Origin: Synergistaceae bacterium
GTDB lineage: Bacteria; Synergistota; Synergistia; Synergistales; Synergistaceae
NCBI GenBank assembly: GCA_031264605.1
Contig: JAISDQ010000153.1
Span: 1-7,304, forward strand
Reading direction: 5' to 3'
Length of the DNA: 7,304 bases
The notes below the pieces were generated by a model. It made no database searches and was not told the origin of the DNA. It was given only the letters and a program-made list of their open reading frames with translations. Positions 1 through 4,954 of the stretch are shown here, piece after piece; position 1 is the first letter of the stretch; each line of letters starts with the position of its first letter. The translations under genes and the position numbers were made by a program.

Positions 1-1
1 A

Positions 2-181
2 ATCACGATCACGCGGCGCGGAACGCCGATTGCTATGCTTGTTAAACCGACAGATAACCAATATCCCAACGCGCGTGAAGCCATTGAAGGATTATTGGCT
101 ACACGCCATAAATTTTCACGAGCTTTCGAGGGATTTGACAATGAAGGACTAAAAACCTTGGCAGAAGAAGGCCGTATGTAA
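2..181 (+). CDS. Phd/YefM-family antitoxin, 3' part (5' end outside window)
   Basis: The window begins inside this gene; 59 codons are visible before the TAA stop at 179-181. The visible protein starts with ITITRRGTPIAML, the conserved strand of Phd/YefM antitoxins that follows the 'GE.v.ItrhGkP' motif, and ends with a helical tail (RAFEGFDNEGLKTLAEEGRM). The tail closely resembles the C-terminus of the second antitoxin here at 1760-2011 (AGAFEGENIKALIEEGRM), so the two are paralogues. Members bind DNA through the N-terminal domain to autorepress their operon and neutralise a toxin through the C-terminal tail. The next reading frame starts on the last base of the stop codon and encodes the beginning of a PIN toxin, so this was a VapBC-type pair. 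With the toxin truncated, it is an orphan antitoxin. Family assignment is fairly sure; any remaining function is inferred. Confidence 0.8.
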   Translation: MTITRRGTPIAMLVKPTDNQYPNAREAIEGLLATRHKFSRAFEGFDNEGLKTLAEEGRM

Positions 182-249
182 TGCATGCGTCGTTTGTCAT
201 CGACGCTTCGGTCATAATATCCTGGCGCGATCCGCGGAAACAAATTTAA
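181..249 (+). pseudogene. VapC-like PIN toxin remnant (N-terminal 22 codons)
   Basis: The ATG overlaps the antitoxin stop (TAATG). The 22 codons read MHASFVIDASVIISW and then RDPRKQI before TAA. FVIDASVxxSW is the first strand of a PIN domain, with the first metal-binding aspartate at residue 8. A working VapC ribonuclease is about 130-150 residues with three or four acidic active-site residues, so nothing functional remains. The first 15 residues match the second remnant (1633-1758) at 12 of 15 positions. The homology seems to stop at about codon 15-16. The downstream DNA is the ribosome binding site of the DUF2207 gene, which places a deletion or replacement junction near 225-250. Gene order and the motif support the call; the cause of truncation is inferred. 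Confidence 0.75.
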
Positions 250-263
250 GGAAGGTGAGAAAA
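248..263 (+). promoter_or_regulatory. Shine-Dalgarno that decides the DUF2207 start
   Basis: The stretch AAGGAAGGTGAGAAAA precedes GTG at 264. AGGTGAG lies 4-5 nt before that GTG, which is good spacing. For the in-frame GTG at 255 the only upstream candidate, AAGGA, ends 2 nt before it, and that GTG is itself part of the AGGTGAG. The GTG at 264 is therefore preferred. The first bases of this site are also the last bases of the truncated toxin's stop codon. Confidence 0.6.
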
Positions 264-1211
264 GTGATTAGAAAATTATTCATATTTTCATTTTTGCTTC
301 TTGTTTTCGCGATATCGTTGGAAGCGTCTTATAGCGAGGTGTGCGCGTCCGAACGCATATTGAACATGGACGTCGTGGGGAATATAACCGAGGACGGTTT
401 TTTGAGCATCAGTGAGACTTTTAAGGTTATGGTCGAGAATAAAGAGATCAAACGGGGTATCGTTCGCGTTTTTCCGATCGAATATACCGGAGAAGACTCC
501 GAAACGTATCGTACGGATTTCAATCTTGTAATGGCCACGATCGACGGAAAACCGACTATGGCGCAAGAAAAACGTTCCAGAGGCAAGGTCGAAATACGAA
601 TTGGCAACCCAAATGTGATCCTTTCCATAGGTGAACACACAATCGGTCTTATTTATAGAACTGCCGGATGGATCGCGTTTCGTGAATCCTTCGACGAACT
701 ATACTGGAACGTAACCGGCAACGAGTGGCTATTTCCGATCGACAGGGCGACTTTCGAGCTGATTCTTCCGGATGGTGCGTCTATATCGCAAAGCGTTGCC
801 TTTACTGGAAGAATAGATGAGACGGGTAATGATTATACGATAAGTCCTGATAATTTCATGACAACTACCAGAACTCTCGAACCCGGAGAAGGCGTCACCG
901 TTGCTTTCGCGTGGAACAAAGGCATTGTTTCGCTTCCACGAATGGAAAGCGAGTCGACAGAGCGGAGAGTAGAGCCGCCTCCACGAACGGAAAACGAATC
1001 GACGAAGCAAAGAGTGCATCAAAGCTCGGAAGGTACTTTTCTGGCCTGCGGAGGCATAGCATTTTTGTTTCTAGTCCCTCTGCTCCGTATCTTGGGAATT
1101 ATAAAAGGTACTAATAAAGGAGGTTCTTCATCATACAGAGGCCGCAGCGGTTTTGGCGGTCGCGGTCGTTCTGGAAGAGGAGGAGGCGGCGGCGGTGGAA
1201 GAGGTTGGTGA
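264..1211 (+). CDS. Short DUF2207-type membrane protein with Arg/Gly-rich C-terminal tail
   Basis: A protein of 315 residues from GTG 264 (318 if GTG 255 is used). Residues 4-25 are a hydrophobic signal or membrane segment. Residues about 33-220 form the extracytoplasmic DUF2207 region, with the usual opening pattern of alternating strands around 'dG.l.isEtf.v' and 'I.RGIvRvFP', and a Trp-rich middle (ELYWNVTGNEW). Residues 225-254 are two imperfect 15-residue repeats. A membrane helix follows at about 258-281. The last 30 residues are Gly/Ser/Arg-rich and end in RGW, like the glycine-rich tails ending in W of other DUF2207 proteins. Typical members are about 550-650 residues with more membrane helices and a cytoplasmic part, so this copy is a short form. 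Its function is unknown; an envelope location is inferred. It follows the truncated toxin with no room for a promoter, so it is probably transcribed with the antitoxin at the window start. Confidence 0.75.
   Translation: MIRKLFIFSFLLLVFAISLEASYSEVCASERILNMDVVGNITEDGFLSISETFKVMVENKEIKRGIVRVFPIEYTGEDSETYRTDFNLVMATIDGKPTMAQEKRSRGKVEIRIGNPNVILSIGEHTIGLIYRTAGWIAFRESFDELYWNVTGNEWLFPIDRATFELILPDGASISQSVAFTGRIDETGNDYTISPDNFMTTTRTLEPGEGVTVAFAWNKGIVSLPRMESESTERRVEPPPRTENESTKQRVHQSSEGTFLACGGIAFLFLVPLLRILGIIKGTNKGGSSSYRGRSGFGGRGRSGRGGGGGGGRGW
936..1025 (+). repeat. Two 45-bp imperfect tandem repeats inside the DUF2207 gene
   Basis: Unit 1 is 936-980 and unit 2 is 981-1025. Both begin CCACGAAYGGAAARCGARTCGAC. 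Each encodes 15 residues: PRMESESTERRVEPP and PRTENESTKQRVHQS. They form a charged linker between the extracytoplasmic domain and the membrane helix. The unit is a multiple of three, so copy number could change without breaking the frame. Confidence 0.8.
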
Positions 1212-1226
1212 CCGCACTCGGTTACC
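1207..1226 (+). other. 8-bp hairpin across the DUF2207 stop codon
   Basis: GGTGACCG (1207-1214) can pair with CGGTTACC (1219-1226) around a CACT loop, with one G-T wobble. The TGA stop at 1209-1211 lies in the left arm. There is no T-run after it, so it is not a standard intrinsic terminator; it might stabilise the 3' end of the message. Confidence 0.35.
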
Positions 1227-1632
1227 CTGCCACGAAACACGGACAAATTATTATAGGGAGCCTCTAAAAACCGACTTTTAGATTGTTTTAACACTCATCA
1301 AGGGTTTTATGGATGTTTTCGGCAGGCCGGACAGCCTCCAGGGAAAAAGTGCCGCTTGGCAGTCTGAAAATTTATCTTTTTATCAAAATCCATAAATTCA
1401 AGGAATTAGCGTTTAATGGACGCCAGCGGAGAGATAAAGCAGTTGCAGACGGAATTTGCGATTTCAAAAAGATGTCTTTACGACAATCTGCAATATAGGG
1501 GGAGATCGAATTAAAAATGTACGATATTATTCCGTACGTGTCAAACTGGCAAGCGCAAATCTTAAAGTGAAATATTTTCTACGAAAGTGGATTCCTCTCT
1601 GGTTTCATCATATCCCCGCGCTTTAAGAGCGG
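1212..1632. other. 421 bp without a supportable gene
   Basis: This stretch separates the DUF2207 gene from the convergent second toxin-antitoxin remnant. Only short frames exist: 28 codons at 1309-1395 and 32 codons at 1416-1514 on the + strand. Neither has a recognisable motif. There are two hairpins near the left edge and a small dyad GTACG-N9-CGTAC at about 1520-1538. It lies where the 3' ends of one or both lost toxin genes would be expected, but I see no PIN-domain motif in any frame. Confidence 0.5.
1263..1289 (+). terminator. Weak terminator-like hairpin after the DUF2207 gene
   Basis: TCTAAAA (1263-1269) pairs with TTTTAGA (1276-1282) over a 6-nt loop and is followed by TTGTTTT. The stem is almost all A-T, so it would be weak. 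Its position 50 bp after the gene is what makes it plausible. Confidence 0.25.
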
Positions 1633-1758
1633 TTAATCCCTGAATTTGCCGTCGAATTCCGTCTTTACAAATACGCTTACGCCTGCATAGTCGTTTTGCT
1701 CGTCCGTGCTGTACCATGAAACAATAACGGAGGCATCGATAACGAAAGATGAAATCAT
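1633..1758 (-). pseudogene. Second VapC-like PIN toxin remnant (41 codons)
   Basis: The ATG at 1758-1756 lies one base after the stop of the antitoxin at 1760-2011. The protein begins MISSFVIDASVIVSW and continues YSTDEQNDYA, a normal PIN-domain N-terminus with the metal-binding Asp at residue 8 and the acidic turn (DE) usual in VapC. From about residue 26 the text (GVSVFVKTEFDGKFRD) no longer looks like a PIN domain, and TAA follows at codon 42. The rest of the nuclease, about 100 residues with the remaining active-site acids, is absent. After the stop, a different - strand frame stays open for about 40 codons to roughly 1565, so a frameshift near the junction is possible, but I recognise nothing in it. 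It is the last gene of the - strand toxin-antitoxin cluster. Confidence 0.72.
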
Positions 1759-1759
1759 A

Positions 1760-2011
1760 TTACATTCTTCCTTCTTCAATCAGCGCCTTGATATTTTCTC
1801 CTTCGAACGCTCCGGCAAATTCTTTGCGCAACTCCATGATTTCGGCTATCGCCGCTTCCGCATCGCCGTCTTCTTGCGCGTTGTGCGGCCGCATATCCAC
1901 CACAGGAACGCCATGTAAGGTTATAGTGGTGCTTTCCCCACTTATTACTTTGTTCAGAACAGCGGAAAATTTTGTTTTAGCTTCATACGCTCCTATTAAG
2001 TTCATATTCAT
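1760..2011 (-). CDS. Phd/YefM-family antitoxin
   Basis: A complete 83-residue antitoxin. Residues 1-45 carry the Phd/YefM fold signature: an N-terminal strand and helix (AYEAKTKFSAVLNKV), the 'SGEsttITlhGvPVVdM' DNA-binding and dimer strands, and a Pro-His turn. Residues 50-83 are the acidic helical tail that would wrap the toxin, ending EEGRM like the paralogue at the window start. AAAGGAGG lies 5 nt before the ATG at 2011, which fixes the start. It is 15 nt downstream of the TacT-like gene on the same strand and one base upstream of a truncated VapC, so it is co-transcribed with a different toxin-antitoxin pair. Its own toxin is broken. It may still repress a promoter or counter a related VapC elsewhere (inference). 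Confidence 0.85.
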   Translation of the reverse strand: MNMNLIGAYEAKTKFSAVLNKVISGESTTITLHGVPVVDMRPHNAQEDGDAEAAIAEIMELRKEFAGAFEGENIKALIEEGRM

Positions 2012-2026
2012 GCCAGCCTCCTTTCG

Positions 2027-2518
2027 CTACTTCATGGCTTCCATGATGGTTTGTTTCGTTACGAAAAGATGATCTACATCATCCAACAGCGGTATAAATC
2101 CAAAATGCAGATAAAACAAGCGGGCGCGTTCGTCTTTAGCGTCCGTCACAAGGAAAGCCCATCCCATATCTATACTGATACACCGTTCAAACGCGCTTAA
2201 CATCAAGCGTTTTCCCAAACCCTGACCTTGGTGATTCACTGAAACGGCAAGCCTGCCTAATAGTATGGCGGGTATTTTTTCATATTTAGGCAGGCGTTTG
2301 GTGGTTAGCGGGGGGATAACTCTTCTTTCCACAGATGAAGCGCATAAAGTATAAAAACCGGCAACCCTTTTAGACTCATCAGTCGCTGCAATGACAATTG
2401 CAACATTCTTCTTGATATCCTGAAAGGCTTGTTTATAAAGATAATCATTTAAAGCCTCGTTGCCGCAGACGAATGAATTTCGGTCGTGTTCCTTCGATAA
2501 ACGCTCAATTCTGAACAA
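2027..2518 (-). CDS. tacT: TacT-like GNAT-family acetyltransferase toxin
   Basis: A protein of 163 residues from a TTG at 2518, preceded by GGAG with 6-nt spacing. An in-frame ATG at 2578 would need 60 nt more overlap with the antitoxin gene and would only add residues that shadow it. The family normally begins just before FxxERL. Residues 16-31 (FVCGNEALNDYLYKQA) match the TacT opening. VAGFYTL (52-58) is the central strand, LLGRLAVSVNHQGQGLG (86-102) includes the acetyl-CoA pyrophosphate loop (QGQGLG), and RLFYLHFGF (133-141) holds the likely catalytic Tyr136. TacT enzymes acetylate the amino group of aminoacyl-tRNA and stop translation. The gene overlaps the TacA-like antitoxin by 14 nt. 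All key positions look intact, so the toxin is probably active. Confidence 0.88.
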   Translation of the reverse strand: MFRIERLSKEHDRNSFVCGNEALNDYLYKQAFQDIKKNVAIVIAATDESKRVAGFYTLCASSVERRVIPPLTTKRLPKYEKIPAILLGRLAVSVNHQGQGLGKRLMLSAFERCISIDMGWAFLVTDAKDERARLFYLHFGFIPLLDDVDHLFVTKQTIMEAMK

Positions 2519-2810
2519 TGATATCTCCGGCCAATACCGCTTTTTTATAGTCTTTGGCGGCATTAAGCAAAGCGTCATTTGGTTTGGGCGGATTGTTCAA
2601 CGCATCCATCATGGCGCAGTAGTCCCGTTCCGATACCAAAACGGTTTGATGTTCCTGTATAACGTCTTCCGCAACGGGGAGCAAATTTGCCACAATAAAA
2701 TCACTTAACGTTTGCCCACGTATTGCGGCCGCACGGCCCAGTCTATTCTTTATATCCTGTGACATACGAACGCTCAAACGGTCTTCTTTGGCAATCGCGC
2801 TGTTTGGCAT
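2505..2810 (-). CDS. tacA: TacA-like DUF1778 ribbon-helix-helix antitoxin
   Basis: A 101-residue protein with a textbook AAGGAGG 7 nt before the ATG. Residues 10-51 form the ribbon-helix-helix domain: DRLSVRMSQDI is the DNA-contacting strand, followed by two helices (KNRLGRAAAIRG, LSDFIVANLLPVAEDVI). Residues 59-95 (LVSERDYCAMMDALNNPPKPN and the following helix) match the toxin-neutralising tail of DUF1778 antitoxins, where 'L..PP.PN..L' is typical. It is the first gene of a - strand operon tacA-tacT-phd-'vapC. In the family, the antitoxin alone or with the toxin represses this promoter; candidate operator repeats lie just upstream at 2841-2859. Confidence 0.88.
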   Translation of the reverse strand: MPNSAIAKEDRLSVRMSQDIKNRLGRAAAIRGQTLSDFIVANLLPVAEDVIQEHQTVLVSERDYCAMMDALNNPPKPNDALLNAAKDYKKAVLAGDIIVQN

Positions 2811-2835
2811 AGTAATTCCTCCTTATTTTTTTAAA

Positions 2836-2864
2836 AGGATACACCCATTTGACACCCATAGCAA
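2836..2864 (-). promoter_or_regulatory. Candidate promoter of the tacA operon
   Basis: On the - strand, TTGCTA (2864-2859) and TATCCT (2841-2836) are separated by 17 bp; each matches the sigma70 consensus at 4 of 6 positions. The expected transcript start would give a leader of roughly 18 nt carrying the strong Shine-Dalgarno. Coordinates and spacing are seen; promoter activity is inferred. Confidence 0.35.
2841..2859. promoter_or_regulatory. Paired 8-bp direct repeat, candidate TacA operator
   Basis: ACACCCAT occurs at 2841-2848 and again at 2852-2859, so the two copies are 11 bp apart, about one helix turn. They sit between the candidate -35 and -10 boxes of the tacA operon. Ribbon-helix-helix repressors commonly bind short repeats at such spacing. 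Binding by this TacA is inferred. Confidence 0.4.
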
Positions 2865-2914
2865 GAAGTTTTTGCGACATGCGGCGTATATTTATCATTT
2901 CCGCAAGATATGTA

Positions 2915-3048
2915 TTTGAGAGTGGTGACCAATGTATAGATAAATTGCTTTCAAACTTAGCCATAGCAATACTTGAGCAGTTATACCAATGAATAATGCG
3001 CAAATAATGATTGTCAGAGTCTCTGTAGACGAAATCACCACTCTCAAA
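2915..3048. repeat. Perfect 14-bp inverted repeat, 106-bp spacing
   Basis: TTTGAGAGTGGTGA at 2915-2928 is the exact reverse complement of TCACCACTCTCAAA at 3035-3048. The arms stop matching immediately on both sides. They enclose 106 bp lying between tacA and the hypothetical gene at 3060-3578. No target-site duplication is visible outside the arms. It could be the ends of a very small non-autonomous element, a long-stem RNA structure, or two opposed binding sites. Confidence 0.5.
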
Positions 3049-3059
3049 GATTTAACTGG

Positions 3060-3578
3060 TTAATGTCTAGTTGATATCCCCAGCTCGCCGTTTTCAAACG
3101 TTGCGTACATCAATCCACCTTCCCAGTACTCTTTCGTCGTCGTTCCTGGTAAAAAATGATTCTGCTCAGGCGAACCAAATGTTCTGTGCGCGTATTCGTT
3201 TAATAAATCGGCGTTTTCTTCGTCTTGAGCTTTGAAAAGAACAGCTTTAAATCTATCGTTTCTAAAAGCGTATCTAATTAATTCCAACCTGGCTTCGCCC
3301 AATGTCAAATCTCCGCTTATTTTTTCAAACCAGGAAATCCCTAAATACTCATGACCACTTACTACGCGAACACAGTCAATGTCGAGTACGGAAGACGGAT
3401 CATTCCATTTTATATCGCCGAACCCTTTCTCAAAGTTCTTTAACGGGGGGTGGGAGATATCATACCCGACGTAACTTGACGCCGCAGAAATCCTCAATAA
3501 TGAAAAAAACAACATCGCCGAAACCAGCGATATTAAGAATACTAAAACCGTTAGATTCTTTTTATTGTAAATCCTCAA
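3060..3578 (-). CDS. Hypothetical membrane-anchored or secreted protein
   Basis: I do not recognise a named family. From TTG 3578 the protein is 172 residues. A GTG at 3587 would add three residues, but its purine-rich sequence (AAAAGAGG) directly abuts the codon, whereas AGGGTGA lies 5 nt before the TTG. Residues about 8-30 are one hydrophobic segment, a signal peptide or membrane anchor. The rest is soluble. It includes an amphipathic stretch (LGEARLELIRYAFRNDRF), a strand (KAVLFKAQ), a helix (NADLLNEYAHRTFGSPEQ) and a closing Trp-containing hairpin (YWEGGLMYATFENGELGIS). This helix, 'FG.P', strand W, strand order recurs in small secreted proteins of unknown role; that resemblance is only an impression. 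It overlaps the end of a decayed gene by 17 nt and probably shared its transcript. Confidence 0.65.
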   Translation of the reverse strand: MRIYNKKNLTVLVFLISLVSAMLFFSLLRISAASSYVGYDISHPPLKNFEKGFGDIKWNDPSSVLDIDCVRVVSGHEYLGISWFEKISGDLTLGEARLELIRYAFRNDRFKAVLFKAQDEENADLLNEYAHRTFGSPEQNHFLPGTTTKEYWEGGLMYATFENGELGISTRH

Positions 3579-3895
3579 TATAATCACCCTCTTTTATGCC
3601 CTGTAATTGCCTTTGCGCGTAATGATAACGTATGGTATAAAGGTATTCCAGATTATAGCTGACAATTTGCAATACTTTGGCGCATAGCTTGAGGTTATCG
3701 CGCGTTGCTATTTGCGGCGACGCCCAATTTTTTCCTTGTCAGCGTTCAATAACGCCGTCAATTGCCGCGAGGCCATAGCCCATATCTGTAATATGCCTGG
3801 GATCCGTTTGATTTACCCTCGTCCTTTAGGCCGCGAACATAAGGAACATTCGCCGAAGAATGCCTCCCATGCCGAATATCCATTGTTTTTTGCAT
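3562..3895 (-). pseudogene. Decayed gene upstream of, and overlapping, the hypothetical protein
   Basis: Three coding-like pieces follow one another on the - strand. Piece 1 runs from ATG 3895 (MQKTMDIRHGRHSSANVPYV and onwards, 45 codons to TGA 3758). Piece 2 lies in another frame (RHITDMGYGLAAIDGVIER) and ends in a TGA at 3741-3739. Piece 3 continues in the same frame as piece 2 for 58 codons (including KLCAKVLQIVSYNLEYLYTI) to TAA 3564-3562, overlapping the next gene by 17 nt as operon genes often do. Read together they suggest one protein of roughly 110 residues broken by a frame change near 3800 and a nonsense codon. I do not recognise the product. The start DIRHGRH is vaguely like the N-terminus of IS200-type transposases, but too short to rely on. 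A 65-codon + strand frame (3712-3909) covers part of it; I think that is a shadow. Confidence 0.42.
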
Positions 3896-3902
3896 ATCCC
3901 AA

Positions 3903-3931
3903 AGTATAATAGGCAAGATGTATTCTGTAAA
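3903..3931 (-). promoter_or_regulatory. sigma70-like promoter reading left
   Basis: On the - strand TTTACA (3931-3926) and TATACT (3908-3903) are exactly 17 bp apart, each 5 of 6 to consensus. Transcription would start about at the ATG of the decayed gene (3895) and continue into the hypothetical gene at 3060-3578. The message for the decayed gene would be nearly leaderless. This is the best promoter in the window by sequence. Confidence 0.55.
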
Positions 3932-3945
3932 TCTATGCTACAGAA
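3923..3945. promoter_or_regulatory. Dyad TTCTGTA-N9-TACAGAA over the -35 box
   Basis: The two 7-bp arms (3923-3929 and 3939-3945) are perfectly complementary around a 9-bp spacer and cover the -35 box of the leftward promoter. They lie 65-87 bp upstream of the moxR-type gene on the other strand. This is a plausible binding site for a dimeric repressor that could affect both directions; no regulator is encoded nearby. Confidence 0.4.
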
Positions 3946-4009
3946 AGGCGTTTTTGCGAACTTACGTATGATGTAAAATATAACGCGGAAAAAATGTGGA
4001 GTGTGAATA

Positions 4010-4954
4010 ATGCGGGATGTATTCGATTTTGAAATAAAGAATGACAGGGTCAGACTCGTGCTCGAACGCCTCGAGAGCGTGCTGCACGGAAAAAGGGACG
4101 TGATCGTCAGGATTTTGACGTGCGTTTTTTCGGGAGGGCATATTTTGCTCGAGGATTTGCCCGGCCTGGGCAAGACCACCGTCGCTGTGGCTGCGGCGAA
4201 GGCGCTCGGCCTGTCTTTCGGGCGCGTGCAGTGCACTAACGATCTCCTGCCCACCGACGTCACGGGACTCAACATTTTCAAGGCCGAAAGAGGGGAGTTC
4301 GAGTTCCGCCCCGGCCCCGTATTCAACAATCTCCTCCTCGTAGACGAGATCAACAGGGCCACGCCCAAAACCCAAAGCGCGCTCCTGGAAGCCATGGGAG
4401 AAGAGCAGGTGACGATAGACGGAACCACTTACCGTATGTCCCGTCCGTTTACGGTGATAGCCACGCAAAACCCCATCGAGCACTCGGGAACGTTTCCTCT
4501 GCCCGAATCTCAGATGGACAGATTCATGATGCGCTCCCGCGTTGGGTATCCCGATCGCGATTCCGAGCGCGATATATTGCGTTCGGGAAGCCAAAAAGTA
4601 TCGATCGAAAACCTGCCGGCGGTTTACGGCGCGTCCGAAGTGGCGGAAAACCGTGAACTCATCGAACGGGACGTGACCGTCTCAGAAAAAATCGTCGATT
4701 ACGTGCTCGCCATAGCTGAATCCACCAGAGGACACCCCATGATAGACGCCGGAATCTCCACCCGCGGGGCGATGGTGCTTCTTACGTGCGCCAAATGCGT
4801 GGCGTGGATGCGGGGCAGAGACTACGTCGTCCCCGAGGACGTGAAGACGTTCTCGCTCGATATCCTCGCGCACAGAATGCAGCCGAAATCCGGCGTGAGG
4901 GCCGATATGTCCGGAATAATAACGTCTGTCCTGGAGGAGATACCGGCGCCTTGA
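4010..4954 (+). CDS. MoxR-family AAA+ ATPase
   Basis: 314 residues, normal for the family. GGAG lies 8 nt before the ATG. The Walker A motif is DLPGLGKT (residues 49-56), Walker B is LLLVDEI (108-114), and INRATPKTQSALLEAMGE (114-131) is the MoxR-specific helix that follows it. Sensor 1 is ATQNP (151-155, Asn154). The segment EHSGTFPLPESQMDRFMM (157-174) is highly conserved in MoxR proteins. ISTRGA (249-254) carries the sensor 2 arginine in the C-terminal lid domain, and YVVPEDV (272-278) is the family's usual lid motif. All ATPase residues are present. MoxR proteins are thought to act as chaperones that assemble or activate partner complexes; the partner here is probably the DUF58/transglutaminase pair encoded next. 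Its stop shares 3 of 4 bases with the next start (TTGA). Upstream, between 3950 and 3985, TTGCGA and TATAAC are present but too far apart (19 bp) for a confident promoter. Confidence 0.93.
   Translation: MRDVFDFEIKNDRVRLVLERLESVLHGKRDVIVRILTCVFSGGHILLEDLPGLGKTTVAVAAAKALGLSFGRVQCTNDLLPTDVTGLNIFKAERGEFEFRPGPVFNNLLLVDEINRATPKTQSALLEAMGEEQVTIDGTTYRMSRPFTVIATQNPIEHSGTFPLPESQMDRFMMRSRVGYPDRDSERDILRSGSQKVSIENLPAVYGASEVAENRELIERDVTVSEKIVDYVLAIAESTRGHPMIDAGISTRGAMVLLTCAKCVAWMRGRDYVVPEDVKTFSLDILAHRMQPKSGVRADMSGIITSVLEEIPAP

Noticed and set aside
1309..1514. Two small + strand frames (1309-1395, 28 codons; 1416-1514, 32 codons)
   Set aside because: No recognisable motifs or conserved context; only a weak AAGGAA before the second. 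Expected by chance in AT-rich spacer DNA.
1500..1540. Possible - strand terminator GTACG-N9-CGTAC followed by T-run
   Set aside because: Only a 5-bp stem with a 9-nt loop, nearly 100 bp beyond the last - strand stop codon; too weak to call.
2743..3003. 86-codon - strand frame upstream of and into tacA
   Set aside because: It starts at TTG without a Shine-Dalgarno, overlaps the well-supported start of tacA in another frame, and covers the candidate promoter. No family signature.
2989..3063. 24-codon + strand frame (MNNAQIMIVRVSVDEITTL and onwards)
   Set aside because: It has a plausible-looking start of a small antitoxin-like strand, but no Shine-Dalgarno, and it ends within the stop of the opposite gene. 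Too short to support.
3712..3909. 65-codon + strand frame opposite the decayed gene
   Set aside because: It begins with TTG and has no ribosome binding site, no recognisable motif and no promoter in that direction. The overlapping - strand pieces have promoter and operon context instead.
3826..4594. Long - strand frames opposite the MoxR gene
   Set aside because: They are shadows of a gene with complete ATPase motifs in GC-rich codons.
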